Shown here one piece after another: positions 12,796 through 25,048 of a DNA stretch of 64,000 bases. The translations under genes were made by a program, and so were the position numbers. Source of the stretch: Acanthornis magna (Eukaryota; Chordata; Aves; Passeriformes; Acanthizidae); NCBI GenBank assembly GCA_036785705.1, contig JAWUZG010000014.1, positions 434,001 through 498,000 of the forward strand. The letters run 5' to 3'. Every line of letters begins with the position of its first letter. Within the stretch, counting starts at the first letter, position 1. Under the pieces are notes generated by a model that saw only the letters and a program-made list of their open reading frames with translations, was not told the DNA's origin and ran no database searches.

Positions 12796-13632
12796 GTGAC
12801 CGGGCAGGGGCAGCTCGCCCCAAAGATCTTGTGAGGTGCGTGGGGTTCTTTTTGGGAGGGGGGGGATTTTTGGACCTTGTAGGACTCCAGAACCGAGCCC
12901 CAAATATCTTTGGTTGGTCCTGGGAAGGTTTTGGGGTTTTGTTTTGGGCAGAGAGGTGGCATATGTTTGGATGTTGCAGGACTCCAAATGTGAGTCGCAA
13001 ATGCCCCTGGGAGGATACTGGGGAGTTCCCGGCACGCGGGTTTTTGGGGGCTCCCTGTGGCGGCTGGCGGGAGAAGTGGGATGGGGTGGGATGGGGCGGG
13101 ATGGGGCCCGGGCAGGGTGGGATGTGGGTTGGGGTGTGGGATGAAGTGTGGGGGAGGGGGATGGGTGGGATGGGGCCTGGGATGAGGCAGCCGAAGGTTG
13201 GGGGTGATGAAGGCGGGGGGACCGCACTCCTTCGGGGCTTGCGGAATATCCACCACCTGTGAGGGAGTTTTGGCGTACCCCTAATCCTTCGGGGGTGGCA
13301 CTGGCAGCGGGGGACACGTGTCTCCGGCAGCTCTGGAGCCCAGCTGCGCCCCCCTGGGCCCCAGCGCCCCCCGGGAGCAGAATTTGGGGAGGGGGAGGTG
13401 TGGGGCGGGCAGGCCGGGCTCCCCCGCTGGGCGCTGTCCCGTTGGGGCCGAGTGCGGGGGGAGCTGTCCCGCGGGGCCCGGCCCTGCCCGGGCACGGCTG
13501 ATGCCGCCCGCCCGCGCTCCGCACTGCTCCAGCCTGGTGCTCGCAGTGCCGCGCGGGGCGGGGCCGCTTTGGGGACCCCCCAGGGCAGAGCGCGGCTGCT
13601 TTGGGGCTGTGGGCACCTGCCCGGCGCTGGGC

Positions 13633-13703
13633 ATGGGCCGTGTGGGGGCAGCTGGGGCCGTCCTGGTGGCACTGGTGGTGCTGGGAGTGCCCCCGGCCGC
13701 GGG
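13633..13703 (+). CDS. MHC class II beta exon 1 (signal peptide exon), orphan copy, unit 2
   Basis: ATG plus 23 codons and two bases, ending at a GTGAGC donor. The peptide (MGRVGAAGAVLV..., PPAAG at the end) matches units 1 and 3. CpG-rich sequence precedes it from about 13,320. The next coding exon on this strand is the zinc-finger leader at 15,201. Joining to the acceptor at about 15,173 would put the zinc-finger ATG out of frame, so any fused transcript would use this exon as an upstream ORF or leader. The normal product directs class II beta chains into the ER. Confidence 0.75.
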
Positions 13704-14209
13704 GTGAGCGGGGGGTGTGGTGAGAAGGGGGGCGGGGGCTGGGACCCCAAAGTGAGCGAAATGGGGATTGGGACCCCCAAAGTGGTCAGGAGGGGCCTGG
13801 AAGCCCCAAAACCAATCATGGGAGACGGGCGTTGGGGATTGAGGGGACGTTGGGGAAAGGGAGAGAAGAGCAGGGGAAAAGGGGGGTCTGGGACCCCCAA
13901 AGAGAGCGGGAGGGGGATGGGACACGGAAATTGAGTTGGGAGGGGTGTGTGGATTGGGAGAAGGATGGGAAAGGGGAGGAGAGGGGAGGGAAAGGTGGGG
14001 TTGGGATGGAAGAGGGGTGGTTCCATAGGGGTCCAGCCCTGTCCCCCAGCACTTGATCCCCAGAGCAATTCCCTGGGGCTCTGGGGGAGGTGGATCCGCA
14101 CTGGGGGGGTCCCCAAGCCCCCTGTCCATCCCTGGGGCTGATCGGGGGTTCCCCCATTCCAGCAGCCTGTGCTTCAGCAGCTGTGGGTTGGAGAAGGGTG
14201 GGGATGGGG

Positions 14210-14295
14210 GGTCTGGGGTGAGAGCAGAGGAGGAGCAGGAGGAAGAGGAGAGAGAGAGGAGGAGGAGGAGGAGGAGGAGGAAAAGGAGGAGCAGG
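14210..14295 (+). repeat. GGA-rich microsatellite
   Basis: Runs of GGAGGA and GAGAGA units directly before the 41-base AG/GT segment. Counterparts are at 34,125-34,195, 43,165-43,220 and, reversed, 2,940-3,005 and 62,065-62,130. Copy number varies between units. Confidence 0.75.
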
Positions 14296-15200
14296 AGAAA
14301 CCATGAGGTTTCACCACTCACTGTGTCTGCAGCACCCCCGGCTCCAGGATCATTGCCCCCCCACATTCCACAGGTGACCAGGGAGGGGGAACTCACCCCA
14401 AATCTATCAGAGGGGTCTTCCTGAGGGTTGTTTTCTGGAGGAGTGTTTGGAACTCACAGATTCTGGAATTGAGCCCCAGATATCACTGCATGTCCCTGGC
14501 GAGGATTTTCTTTATCGGAGGGAAAATTTGGATCTTGCAGGACTCCAAAACTGATCCATAAATGCATTTTGGGGAATATTGGGTGGGGTGCATGTGTGAA
14601 TTTCTCTGTATTGGTAGGACAGGACATTGGTTTTGGGTATCCCCAGGAGAGCTGTGGGGGTGGAACGCAGGACTCCCGGAGTTGAGAGAGCAGAGAGGGG
14701 TGATAGCAGAGCTGGGGGACCCCCGGCAGCCTGGAGGGGTGGGGGAGCCTGTAGATGAGGCAGGGCCGGGACACTGTGACGCTGAAAGGGGCGGCGGAGA
14801 GAGGGGGAAGCCCTGAGTGCCTGGAGTGGGGGGAGCCTGAAGAGGGGGACCCTGGGAGCCCTGGAAGCAAAGCAGCATCAGGGAATAAGGGACTCCTGGG
14901 ACCACCGAAACCCCACGGCATCCCTAAGCAGGAGCCCGGAGAAGGGAGATCTCCAGGACCCACGGGAGCCCCAGCAGCTTTGAGAAGGGGGAACCCCAGC
15001 ACCCCAAAGACAGGGGCCTGGAAAGGGGGAACTCCTGGGAGGCTTTTTTTGGAGTCACTCTTGATTTTTGGAGGGTTTTGTAGACAAAAAACACTCGGTG
15101 ACTTCTAGAGATAGACTTGGGCAGGAGGAACCCCCAGCCCAAGGCACTCAGACCTTTTTTTCCCCCAAACCAGGATTTCCCATTCCCAAAGCTTGGCCAG

Positions 15201-16192
15201 ATGGAGAAGGAGGCTGTGAAGAAGAGGAAGATGCCCCAGGACCCGCAGGCAGGTGAGGAGGAAGTCAGTGCCCCTTTCCCCCTCTCTTCTGTTCCATGTC
15301 CCAGCTAAGCATTACCCCCGGCTACAGGACAACCCCGCTGCCAATGCTGTCCTGCAGGGACAGATTGGGGCATGTCCTTCCGCTTCCCTGTGGCATGGAG
15401 GCAAATCCCAAAGCTTCTCCTTGTCCTTCCTCCCCAGACAAGGAGCTGCAGACAGAGTCCAGGGAGGGCAAAGCCTTGGGGCAGAACCTGGTGGAAGAGG
15501 CCGTTTTGAGCAGCTCCATGACACAGGAGTTCAAGAGGGAGGAAAAGCCCCAGAGATGCCACACAAGGAGGGGCTGCAAACCCAGCCCAGGGCACTGTGA
15601 GGAGGAAAGACCCACCCTGTGCCCGGAGGGCATCTGGAGCTTCAGCCAGAGCTCAGCCCTGGTGGTCCATGAGCAGCTCCATGGTGGGGAGAAGCCCTAC
15701 AAGTGTGGGGAATGTGGAAAGAGCTTCAGCAAGAGATCCCTCCTGATGATCCACCAGAGGATCCACACTGGGGAGAGGCCCTACAAGTGTACCAAATGTG
15801 GGAAAAGGTTTCGGACCAGCTCCGAGTGCCTCGTGCATCAGCGAATTCACACAGAGGAGAGGCCCTTCCGCTGCCCTGAGTGCAGGAAGGGCTTCAAACG
15901 CAACTCCACCCTCATCATCCACCGGCGCATCCACACTGGGGAGAGGCCCTATGAGTGTTCCGTGTGTGGGAAGAGGTTTCAGACCAGCTCAGATCTTCTC
16001 AAGCATCTGCAGATTCACACAGAGGAGAGGCCCTTCTGCTGCCCTGACTGCAGGAAGGGCTTCAAGCACAACTCCAACCTCATCACTCACCGGCGCATCC
16101 ACACAGGGGAGAGGCCTTATGAGTGTCCCGAGTGTGGGAAGAACTTCTCCAGGAGCTCTCACTTGACCCGACACCAGCAGAGGCACTGGTAA
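15201..16192 (+). CDS. C2H2 zinc-finger protein, 6 fingers (unit 2)
   Basis: Exons 15,201-15,252 ([13 protein letters not shown]..., 17 codons plus one base) and 15,438-16,192 join in frame over a 185-base GT-AG intron, giving 268 residues. The leader [16 protein letters not shown]... has no known domain, and a degenerate finger ([13 protein letters not shown]) precedes six complete C2H2 fingers. One finger has cysteine in place of the conserved helix leucine (SSECLVH), which may weaken it. The last finger ends HQQRHW then TAA. A decayed finger follows the stop, to about 16,290. The protein is expected to be nuclear and DNA-binding. Start chosen as the ATG shared with units 1 and 4. This is the shortest array of the four full genes. 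Confidence 0.85.
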
Positions 16193-16704
16193 GGGAAGCC
16201 CTGCGAGTGCCCTGACTGTGGGAAGAGCTTTGTGCGCTGCTCCGACTTCATCACCCCTCGGACGACCTACATTGGGCAGAGCCCTGGTGACCCACACTCC
16301 CTGTGAGCAGCACTGGGAGGACACCTGGCTGGTGGCTTCCACCTCCTCAGATTCCCTGTAGCCACCTGGGCAAATGCAGGGGCAGGAACATCCATTGGGA
16401 CTCAGATTGACATTGGAAATTCATTGGGAAGAGCTGATTTATTAACTTTACACCGAAAAAAATCTCACCCGCTCTTTCCAGTTGTTTCTTCAGGTGGCAT
16501 CAAGCAATGCTGGAGGATTGTGGAGGTCTTTTCCAACCTAAATAATTTCCTTCATCCTGTCAAAACTACCAAAATTGATGTCAAAATTAAGAAATGAAAC
16601 AAAGAGATTGAAATCTGCACCATTTTCCCGGGATTTGAGGGTGAATTTGGGGTTCATGGAGGGTTTGGGTGTTCTGGGGCTGCCCAGGCCAAGGGACAGT
16701 GCCA

Positions 16705-16915
16705 CTATCTCATAGTTGTGGCAGCAAAACGTGTCCACCTGAGCCCATCTGTTCTCCAGGAATTCCGGTTGTCTGTCCCAGTCCCTGGCCTGGGTCTCCC
16801 CATTTGGGGTGTGCCCCTCAAAGTGCCCAAATCGCTGCTGAAGTGCCCAAACTGTTCCCGGCTGTGGATGTTCCTGTCCAGTAACCTCTCCTGGTCAGTG
16901 CCATGGGGGGCTGGG
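16705..16915 (-). pseudogene. MHC class II beta exon 2 relic (unit 2)
   Basis: The minus strand reads ERLLDRNIHSREQ...HFSSDLG, typical of the beta-1 domain middle, then switches frame at AAATGGGGAGACC to the exon end (CCHNYEI). The first third of the exon is absent. It is convergent with the zinc-finger gene, which ends about 510 bases away. The same one-base lesion as in the other units marks it as a duplicate of an already dead exon. Confidence 0.8.
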
Positions 16916-17403
16916 AGGGGCATTTGGGGATCCTGTGCAGATAGGGAGGATGTTTTGTTGTTCCTGGGGGCATTTGTGATGCTGGGACGGGGCTTGGTGG
17001 GGTTTGTGAGGGTGTTTTGGTATCCAGGCTGGGCTGTTTGGCTTGGAAAGGTACGGAGTGGGTCTTGGGGGAGATGGGAAAGGGCTTTCAGTGGCTCTTG
17101 GGGCCATTTCTTTGTCACGGACTGAATTTGAGGCATCCTAGGGGGAGCTGTGAGGTGGTTTGAAGGGTCCGGCATTGGCTGTGGGGCTGGGAAGGGGTTT
17201 CAGAGCCATTGTGACCTGCCAGACTCCCAAAGTTGCCACCAGACTCTGTCCCCAAAATGCTGCCAGGGTTTGGGGATTCCATGTTGGGGTTCCTCCTCCT
17301 GGTGCTGCGGGAGAAGGTGAGGGGCGGTCCCCAGGGGTTGTGTGTGCCCCCCAGAGCGTGTATGCCCCCCCATGCCAGTGTCACCCCTTTTCCCTCCCCA
17401 CAG

Positions 17404-17569
17404 GGTTCCTGACCCAGCTCCTGCTGCCCCCAGGAGGGAATTTGGGGAGGGGGCAGAGGGGGTGCACAGCCCCCGCCGGGGGATGACCCCGAGCCAGCGC
17501 CCTTTGTTTAGCTCCAAGCTGGGCTTGGGGCCGCAGCAGGAAGAGGCCGATGGGAAGCAGCTCCTGCAG
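17404..17569 (+). other. Conserved exon-like block (unit 2)
   Basis: Bounded by a pyrimidine tract plus CCCCACAG and by CTGCAG|GTGGGA, 166 bases. One frame is open throughout (includes GMTPSQRPLFSSKLGLG). The matching block at 46,466-46,631 has the same length, borders and open frame, and there begins with an extra in-frame ATG (MEFGEGAEG). I do not recognise the peptide. It could be an exon of an unknown gene, or simply young duplicate DNA. Confidence 0.35.
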
Positions 17570-18539
17570 GTGGGACAGCGCTTGGGCTCAGGGCAAGGTC
17601 CTGCCCTGCACACCTGGCTCAGGTGTGACACTGCCCCGCAAAGGGAGCGCGACATTGCCATCCCCACGGCTCAGGGCTGTGAGCAGCACTTGGAGCACGG
17701 ACATGGAAATCCTGGGAGCAACTGGGAGCACCCTGAGGCCGTGAATTATCCCCCAGCACCGCCTTTCCAGGCCAGCCCTCCATGTGAGAAATGCTCCTTA
17801 GGCCTGGGCCTTGAGCAACAGCCCCTGGGCTCAGCTCCTGTGCAGCTGAGCACAAACACTGTCTGCTCCCAGGCACTGCTGCTGTCCAACGAGCTGCTTG
17901 CTTTAGGAGCAGCCTTGGCAACTGTTTTTCTTCCCTCAATGGCACAGCATCGCTGTTGTCACAGTGTCAAAGCAAGCTGTTGATGCCAAGTGCGGCCAGG
18001 ATGAGCCATTGCTGTGCCTAAAGCCCATCTCTTGGGGCCCTAGAAACAGCGGTGCCAAATGAGCCCCTTGGAGCTGTCCTGGAGCAGCAACCTCCCTCTG
18101 AGTGGGGCCTCTCGGAGCCGGGAACTCTCCCGTTTGCTGCACTCGGGGCATCCCCGAACAACGAGGGAGCCTGGGCCGATCCCCCACTCCTCGAGGCTCA
18201 ACCCTTCACCTGCTGGGGAGATGCAAAAGCATCGGGAGTGAGCATTTCCCTGCCCTCGAGGGGAATTTCTGACAGGTCCCTGGCACTGACTCTTTGTGTC
18301 TGTGTGCACACACGTGTGCCTGTGCTTTGGCAAATGGGGGAGAAATGCTGCTCTCGGAGGTGTTGAAGTCCCTTGGACATCTGAGTAGGTTAGAGCTGTA
18401 AGTAAGGTTCAGTCCTAAGGTATAAGCTATGTTAAATGCTGCTAAGTGTTGTTTTTTTGCTAAGTTTTTAATTTTAATGTAAGTTATAAAATAAGTTTAA
18501 CACTGTTAAGTGTTATTCCTCTGGTAAATTGTTACGTCA
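17570..18539. other. Spacer between unit 2 and right arm
   Basis: No gene recognised. Shared with 46,632-47,490. From 18,400 onward there is a run of loosely repeated TTAAG/TAAGTT-type segments that mirrors 12,280-12,400. Confidence 0.45.
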
Positions 18540-19344
18540 TTGCTTATAAGTTAGGGTAAATACTGTCAAGTGCTGTTATTTTGCTAAAGTATTAAGTTTG
18601 GGGTATAAGTTATGGTTAAGGTATAGGTTAAGTGCTGTTAATTTTGAGGGCTATTAAGTTTTTAGACTGTATTCCCTTTATCCTTGCCCTCACTGTCCTT
18701 TTGTCACACAATGACACACAGGGTTCATTTGTAGTTTGATTGACTGCATTTGGTTGGTTTTGTTGCTTTGTTTCCTTGGTGTGCCTGAACTGTCCAGTCA
18801 GGAGCAGAGTGACTATTGCCAAGGAACTTTGTTCTGCTGTTGCTTAATATTAAATCTGGTTTTTGCTGATCCCTTGCTGGGAATTTTTTAAGCGCTCTCA
18901 ACCCCTCGTTCGTAAGAGGGTGAAGGAGCTCTGGCCCAGGCTCTCACCCTGGGGGACAAAGGGACACTGCTGGGGGGTCCCTGTCCCCCTGTCCCACCCC
19001 CCACAGTCCCATCCCTGCCCCCGCTGTCCCCATGTCAGGCTCTGGGGGTCGATCTTGTGGAACATCCTCTGGGGGAGGTTGCGGCTCCGGGGGGCAGGGG
19101 GGGACCCGGGGGGACAGGGGACCCTGCTGTGCACGAGCAGGGTTGGACTTCTCTGGGGGAGCTGTGAGGGGGAGCTGGGGCAGAGTGACCTCCCCAGTGA
19201 CCTCACACAGCCCCTGTGATGTCACAGCCAAATCTGGGACTTCACAGAGCCTGCTTTATGACATCCGAGGATGACAGAACCTGCTTTATGTCCCGTTTTC
19301 CTCACAGCCTGCTCTGTGACATCACAACCTGCTCTGTGATGTCA

Positions 19345-20490
19345 CACACTGTGGGAACTGCAGGCATCTCGTACGAACTTCTTTCCCATGGGAGAGGCCT
19401 GTTTGTCCAGTTCGCACTATTCCTCTCTAGCTCAAAACAAGCAGGAATCCATAAACAATGATAACAAGAGACTCGCAGGTGGTGTTATTGCAAGATGTTG
19501 TTCTAACTGTAGGTAGCCAATGACATTGTGGGTGATGAACTGAGAGCCAATGGATGTGTGACATGAATGTTAGAAATAATATAAAAAGGCTTTGGAAAAT
19601 AAAGACTTACTTGTTCCTTTTCTCTGACTAAGAAGCTGTTGTGGTGAACTTTTTACTTGTTGTGACCGTCTTGACAGTGACAGCTGCTGACTCCGATGTG
19701 ATACAGCAACAGCTTCGGGTAGCGATCGGCGAATCGCTGAGATACGGCAGAGAAGCAAATTGCCGAGAGCAGTGTGCGCGGCTGGAGACGGAGGCCCAGC
19801 GAAGCATAAGAACGAAGGATATCGCTCAGGTCCAGACCGGACTTTTTGGACACCTGGAACGCAGGTGAGCCGCTGGGGAACAGCCAAGAAAAATGGGTAT
19901 CATTTGTCTAAACCAGGAAAAGACTGTGCTGTTTGCATGGAGGGCCTTGTTGAGGGCCCTGCTGTTGTGGCACAGGAGCCTGAGCGTAGAGATTGCCTCT
20001 AGAAATGCCTTTGCTGCAACGATCTGGGAGCGAGCGGAACAACTTATCTTTAACTCTGCTTCCTGAGGCTGTGGATCTGCCAAGTCTTTGATGAGTGCCT
20101 GGAGGGCAGTGCAGGATGCCTTAAAAAGCGGTAGAAAAAAGCAGTGAGATAGAGATATGCAGACTGCTGCTTTTGTCAAAATCGTAGGAGGCAGCTCCAA
20201 AAAAGGAGGACGAAATAGCTGAAAAATTACTAACGATGTAGCACTTGGTTCGGGACTCGTATCTGCAATTCCCACAAAATCACATTGATCGAAGACAGAG
20301 GCAGAGGAACACCTTCTGGACCAGGACCCTCCAGAGATGCTGGACATCTGTGCACCCATGGTGGTAGCTATAAACCGCCTTTTCCTCCCTTTCCTCCCTA
20401 TCTTCCTTTATTCCCTCTCTTTCTATCGCAAGCCACTTTATGGGCACAATTAATAAAGTTCCTGTTTACATTGAAATTTAACTCCCTTGA
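19345..20490 (+). mobile_element. Degenerate ERV: LTR plus gag-like piece (right arm)
   Basis: A likely LTR starts at TGTGGGAACTGC (19,345), with TATA-like ATATAAAAAGG near 19,580 and AATAAA near 19,601. The gag-like stretch (about 19,910-20,160) carries the matrix-like peptide of the left arm but is interrupted by stops after NSAS. A second AATAAA is at about 20,452. No pol or env. Confidence 0.5.
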
Positions 20491-21740
20491 CATGTTGAAT
20501 TATTTTTTGCTTTACTTTCTTTTTTTTTTTGCACTCCAAGATCATAGCTGAAATGAACCATCATGGATCCGCTTATGAGTGGACCATGACAGGTGTAACA
20601 CAGACAGGGAACGTGTGGGCCAGGGCACCAATGCCGCTCTGACACCCGGGGCCTGGGGAGCACTGAAATCAGCAGGTGCGGCAGAGTTCCCACCGAAGCA
20701 GACCTGCCACCCCCGAGCCCTGGCAGTGCCAGTGCCATCTCCTGACCCAGAGACCTGTGCCCACGGGGGTGCTTCTCTGCCACAGGGCAGCCAAAGCCAA
20801 CATTGGTGCATTGGTGTCTGTGCTCCTTCCTGCAGGTGGCTGTTGGCAGGAGCACCTGCAGCAACTGGTGGCAACAGTTGGGATCTGCCAGAGGATGTTG
20901 CACCTTCCTGGAGTGATTCTTTTTCATGGAAGGGATTAGCAGGAGCACAAGAACACCATCAGCTGCTGAGTTTCACAGGACAGAGAGATTCCACAGAGAC
21001 ACTGTCAAGTTTCCTTGGGCTTTCCTGACTGTCTTTCTTGCACTCAGGCAAAAAAAGAATCGGCCCAGCCTCTGCCATTCAGTGCTCCAGTTGCTGTGTG
21101 TGTGGCTGTGGCAGCTCCTGTCTAAACACAACTGGGTGCCTGCTGAGCATGGCAATGGACGGCCACAAACAGGGAGGTTCCCCAGTGTACGTCAAGGGAG
21201 TCACCTGGGGAAGTGCAGGGGGGAGGGATAACTCTGGGAGGTGAAGCTGTTCTGTGTCTCTGATGATGGTGCCAGCATCCTGAAGGAGCAGCCCAGGGAA
21301 GTGCTGGAAGCAGAAGTGTCCCGCCCTTTTCTGCTGTCACAGGGACACGGGACAGGCCTGTTGCCACAGGTCCACAAGACTTGATGCAGGAAAAATGCAG
21401 GGCCATGCACTGCTGCTAGGGAATGGCCTCCAGCAAGAGCAAAGCAGGATCCTCTAGCAGCAAAGCCTGTGCCTGTGAACCAGGCCATCTTCTCAGCAGA
21501 CACCAAAGTGCTTCCCTCCAGCCCCGAACCTGTGCCACAACTGCCTGCTTTGCTTCAGCACCTGCTGCTTCTTCCTTTGTTCCAAGCAAGTCCAGGATTT
21601 CATTTCAAAGTTCGTGCACGAGTCGTCTTGAAGGTGCCTGCATGGAGGAGAGGGACAGCAGCTGCAGCCCAGGGCTCGTGTCCCATCAGAGTCTCTCTCT
21701 CACGATGGCACCAATGCCATGGGCTCAGGATGCCTGACTC

Positions 21741-22810
21741 TGTGCCGTGGTTTGACCCTGGCCAAATGCCAGGCACCTATGACATCTGCGCTCTCCGCTG
21801 TCTCCTGCCACAGATGTGCAGAGGAGAGAGAAAAAAAGTTGACACACAGACACAAAGGGCTTATGAGTTGAGATAAGGAACTGGGGGAGAATGTACTGAG
21901 GGAAAAGTACGTGGAAACTTAAAAGTTGCAAAGTGATTTATTGCTAACTTAACAGAGTCAGAGACAGCAAATGAGAAGTAAAAATAACTCCTTAAGACAC
22001 TGTTTTTCCACTCACTCCCTTCCCTCCTTCCCCCCAACAGCACAGGGCGACAAGGTATGGGGGTTTGGTCAGTCCATGACAGAGGTTTTCTTTGGGTGCT
22101 CAGGGAGAGGAGTCCTCTATATTGCCATGGGGTCCCTCCACGGGAGACATTCCTCTGTGAACTTCTTTAGTGTGCGTCCAAATCTCAGGAGCAGCAGCCT
22201 GCCTGAATCTGCTGCAACATGAGTCCCTCGTCCACAGGCTGCAGACCTCTGAGGCCAGGCTGTTCCACCCCAGGAGCAAGGCCTTTCTTTCTTCTGGGAC
22301 TCCCACTGGATCACACTTTCCTCCAGGCATCCACCCGCTCTGGTGTGGGCAACTCCCCATGGGCTGTGGGTGGATCTCTGTGCCCCTCGTGGACTCTATG
22401 GGCTGCAGGGGGACAACAGTCTGCTTCACCATGGTCTTCACCATGGCTAGCAGAGGGTTTTCAGCTCTGGCGCCTGAAGCACCTCCTCCCCCACCTTCTC
22501 CACTGACCTTGGTGTCTCCATGTTGTTTTCTCTCACATATTCTCACCTCCTCCTCCTTCTCTGGCTAAAAAGAAGCACGTGCTCACATTGTTTTGATTTC
22601 TTCTTAAATATGTTTTCACAGAGGCGTAACTAACATCTCTAATTGGCCCAGACTTGGCCAGCAGCATGTCCATCATCTTCAGAGCCACCAGAGATCGGCT
22701 AAGCTGGACATGGTAAAAACTTTCAGAATATTAACACAGAACACACAGGAGCCATTTTGGTGCCCACCCACCCACCCATTAGTGAAACTGGGCTAAGCAA
22801 AACCAACACA
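21741..22810 (-). mobile_element. Solo LTR of an ERVL-like bird family (right arm)
   Basis: Reversed partner of the LTR at 8,105-9,171. It has TG...CA ends (TGTGTTGGTT at 22,810; CCACGGCACA at 21,741), similar length (1,070 bases) and a few substitutions. It was part of the duplicated arm, so it does not mark an independent insertion. Confidence 0.6.
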
Positions 22811-25000
22811 GCTGGTCTATAAAATATCGTTCTGATTCACACAGATCAACTGAACAGTGTGACACTATTAAGAAAGCATTCCTTTATCCCAGGGGGACCC
22901 GCCTTGCACACGACCACCTCGGCAGTTTTCTCACGAGTTTCTGGATCCTTTACACTACGAGACTTCCTGAATTCCCCCCCAAAGTCCTGCCCACTCCGTA
23001 CCTCATCCACATGCACTGTCCATTGTCCAGAACCACAGCCCCTTTTGGGGGTCAGTTCCATGTTGTGGCTCTTGATGCGTGCCCAGGTCACACGTGCTGA
23101 CTTAAGGCTCTCTTATCTTATTGCTGTGAGGCCCTGGCATTCCTCTTTAGTTAGGCACTGTCCTAACTTCCTCTTATTTCCTTCATTTAGTGTTCCAGGG
23201 AGTGCAGGTCCTTGTAACTGGACCACAGGTGTGCAGTTTTCACTGATCTTCCCAGTCCCTGGTTCTCTTTGCCCTCAAGCAGTTTCCTGTTGCAGACTAA
23301 CAGGTAAACAACTGAGCAAAAAGTTAAACTTATAGCTATGAAGTTACAGAGTTTAAACAGAACTACAAAATCCAGCAAAATACCAAATTCTTTGTATAGC
23401 TCCTTTCAAAACTTTAGATTTGAAATTAGAGGATGAGGTACTTGGCAAAATTTAAAGCAACATGGAAGGATCCACAGTCCCAGCCTTGGATCCAGCACCA
23501 TCTCAGCTGCTGTGAGCTCCAGGGCCGTGGGACGTGTCAGTGTCACACCTGTGTCACAGCCTTTACCTGCTCTGGTCCCTCTCACAGGTGGGATTTTCAG
23601 GGTGCCAGGGGCTTGGCAGCCACTTTGGGGCTGGACCAGAGGCTGCAGTGGCTGAGGGTGGGGCAGTGACTGCCCCACCTACGCAGAACTTGCCCTGTCC
23701 CCCCAAACACACTCTCCAGATGTTTGGGGCCATCCATCATTTCTCTGCTCTCCAGCACCGAGGCAACAGACTCTGGGTTCAGCTCAGAGCTCGTGTCCAG
23801 GGCAACCACCCCAGCAATGGAGCTCCATGGAGCTGCTCTCATGAACCCCCAAGAACTGGGGAGTACCCCAAAACCGCCTCCAAAATGTGGGTTTCCCCAA
23901 AACCCCTTCAGGAATGTGGAACACCCAAAAACTCACTCAGGAACAAGTTCCCCCTCCCTCCATCATCGCCAGCCTTCGGCTGTCTCATTCCAGACCCTGC
24001 CCCACTCTCCCAATCCACATCCCAACCCATCCCACCCCTCTTGGACTTCAAGGACCCCTTCCCAAACCCTATTTCCCCCATTCCACCCCTCCCAAACCCC
24101 CTTGTGATAAATGAGTGAATGATAAACGCTGGCTTGCGCATATATGAATTTAACATTTACAAGTGATAATGTACTGTGTAAAAAATAGTGTTAAGATAAA
24201 ATATAATTAAGTAGAAACAAGGTTGGGGTGAATTGTAACTTCAAAATAGTTGTAATATGTTAGAAAATGTAGTAATAAATACATGGTAATAAATGTCTTT
24301 TAAGTTGATAAAACACAGGGCCAGGGATCAAGACATGTTAAAGAAACAAAGAAGATAACCACAGGCATCCCAGGAAGTCTGTTACCTTGACTCACACCTC
24401 CCAAAGGAACTGCCATCTACAAATTAAGTTGCAACTGAGGAAACATAGATGGGAGGATTTCTGCCTTCAGTTCTGAGGCAATCCAGAGGGTCTGAGACTC
24501 CAAGACAGGCGCCGCGCTAGCAGAAGGGGGCAAGGATTGGAGGGGGGGAGTTGGGTGAAGTGTAAATTTCCATCTAGGCTTAATGAATATGTAACAACTA
24601 AAGAAAGTACTTAAGTTCACAGTAAAATGAATGGATTGTGCCTCTGGCAAAACTGCTAAATGTCCAGCTGGTTTTGCCTTTGCTCTACAAATAAATGTTC
24701 AATATGATGTTGCTAAAATTTCAGCTTGTGAATTCATTCATAGTACCATCCTAACCATCCTGCCCCACCCCATGCCCATCTCACCCCTCCTGATCTGCAT
24801 CCCACTTCACCACATCCCCTTCCAACCCCATTCCACCCTCAGGGGCTGTGAAATCCAGTAATTTTGGGCTGGGTTTGAGTAGGTTTCTGTGGCACTGAGT
24901 GGTTTTGAGGTGACAGATTGATCCCCCTTGTATTTAGGAGTGCAAAGCAATGGAGAAAACTACACCAAATACCCCCAAAGCCCCCAAATACTCCCAAATA
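22811..25000. other. Right-arm stretch without a recognised gene
   Basis: Partner of 5,900-8,104. Bases 23,870-24,110 (minus) are the diverged IIB-upstream G-rich piece. Open frames at 23,433-24,118 recur in the other arm, but no domain is visible. Confidence 0.45.
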
Positions 25001-25048
25001 TTTCTCCGAATCCCAGATTCCCCCCAAACACTAGTAAAGAGGGAGGCT

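Larger units (their letters stand above)
12540..17720 (+). repeat. Cassette unit 2
   Basis: Order on the plus strand: GA-rich tract (12,590-12,720), short AG/GT segment (12,758-12,795), G-rich repeats (13,060-13,200), CpG-rich flank and IIB exon 1 (13,633), second GA tract (14,220-14,295), short segment (14,333-14,373), zinc-finger gene (15,201-16,192), IIB exon 2 relic on minus (16,705-16,915). It sits in the spacer of the large inverted repeat. Unit 4 matches it over the whole length and further, to about 18,400. Confidence 0.85.

Noticed and set aside
13060..13200. GGGATGGGGTGG repeats as telomere-like or CRISPR-like arrays
   Set aside because: Irregular spacing and no spacer/repeat alternation. 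They are ordinary G-rich minisatellite in the IIB flank.
12368..14116. 582-residue minus-strand frame ending in a tyrosine/isoleucine repeat
   Set aside because: The end translates the (TAAATA)n microsatellite and the rest is the antisense of the IIB flank. Not a protein gene.
15201..15252. KRAB or SCAN domain in the zinc-finger leader
   Set aside because: The leader (MEKEAV...KALGQN) is short and charged, with none of the KRAB A-box or SCAN residues; no upstream exon encoding them is visible.
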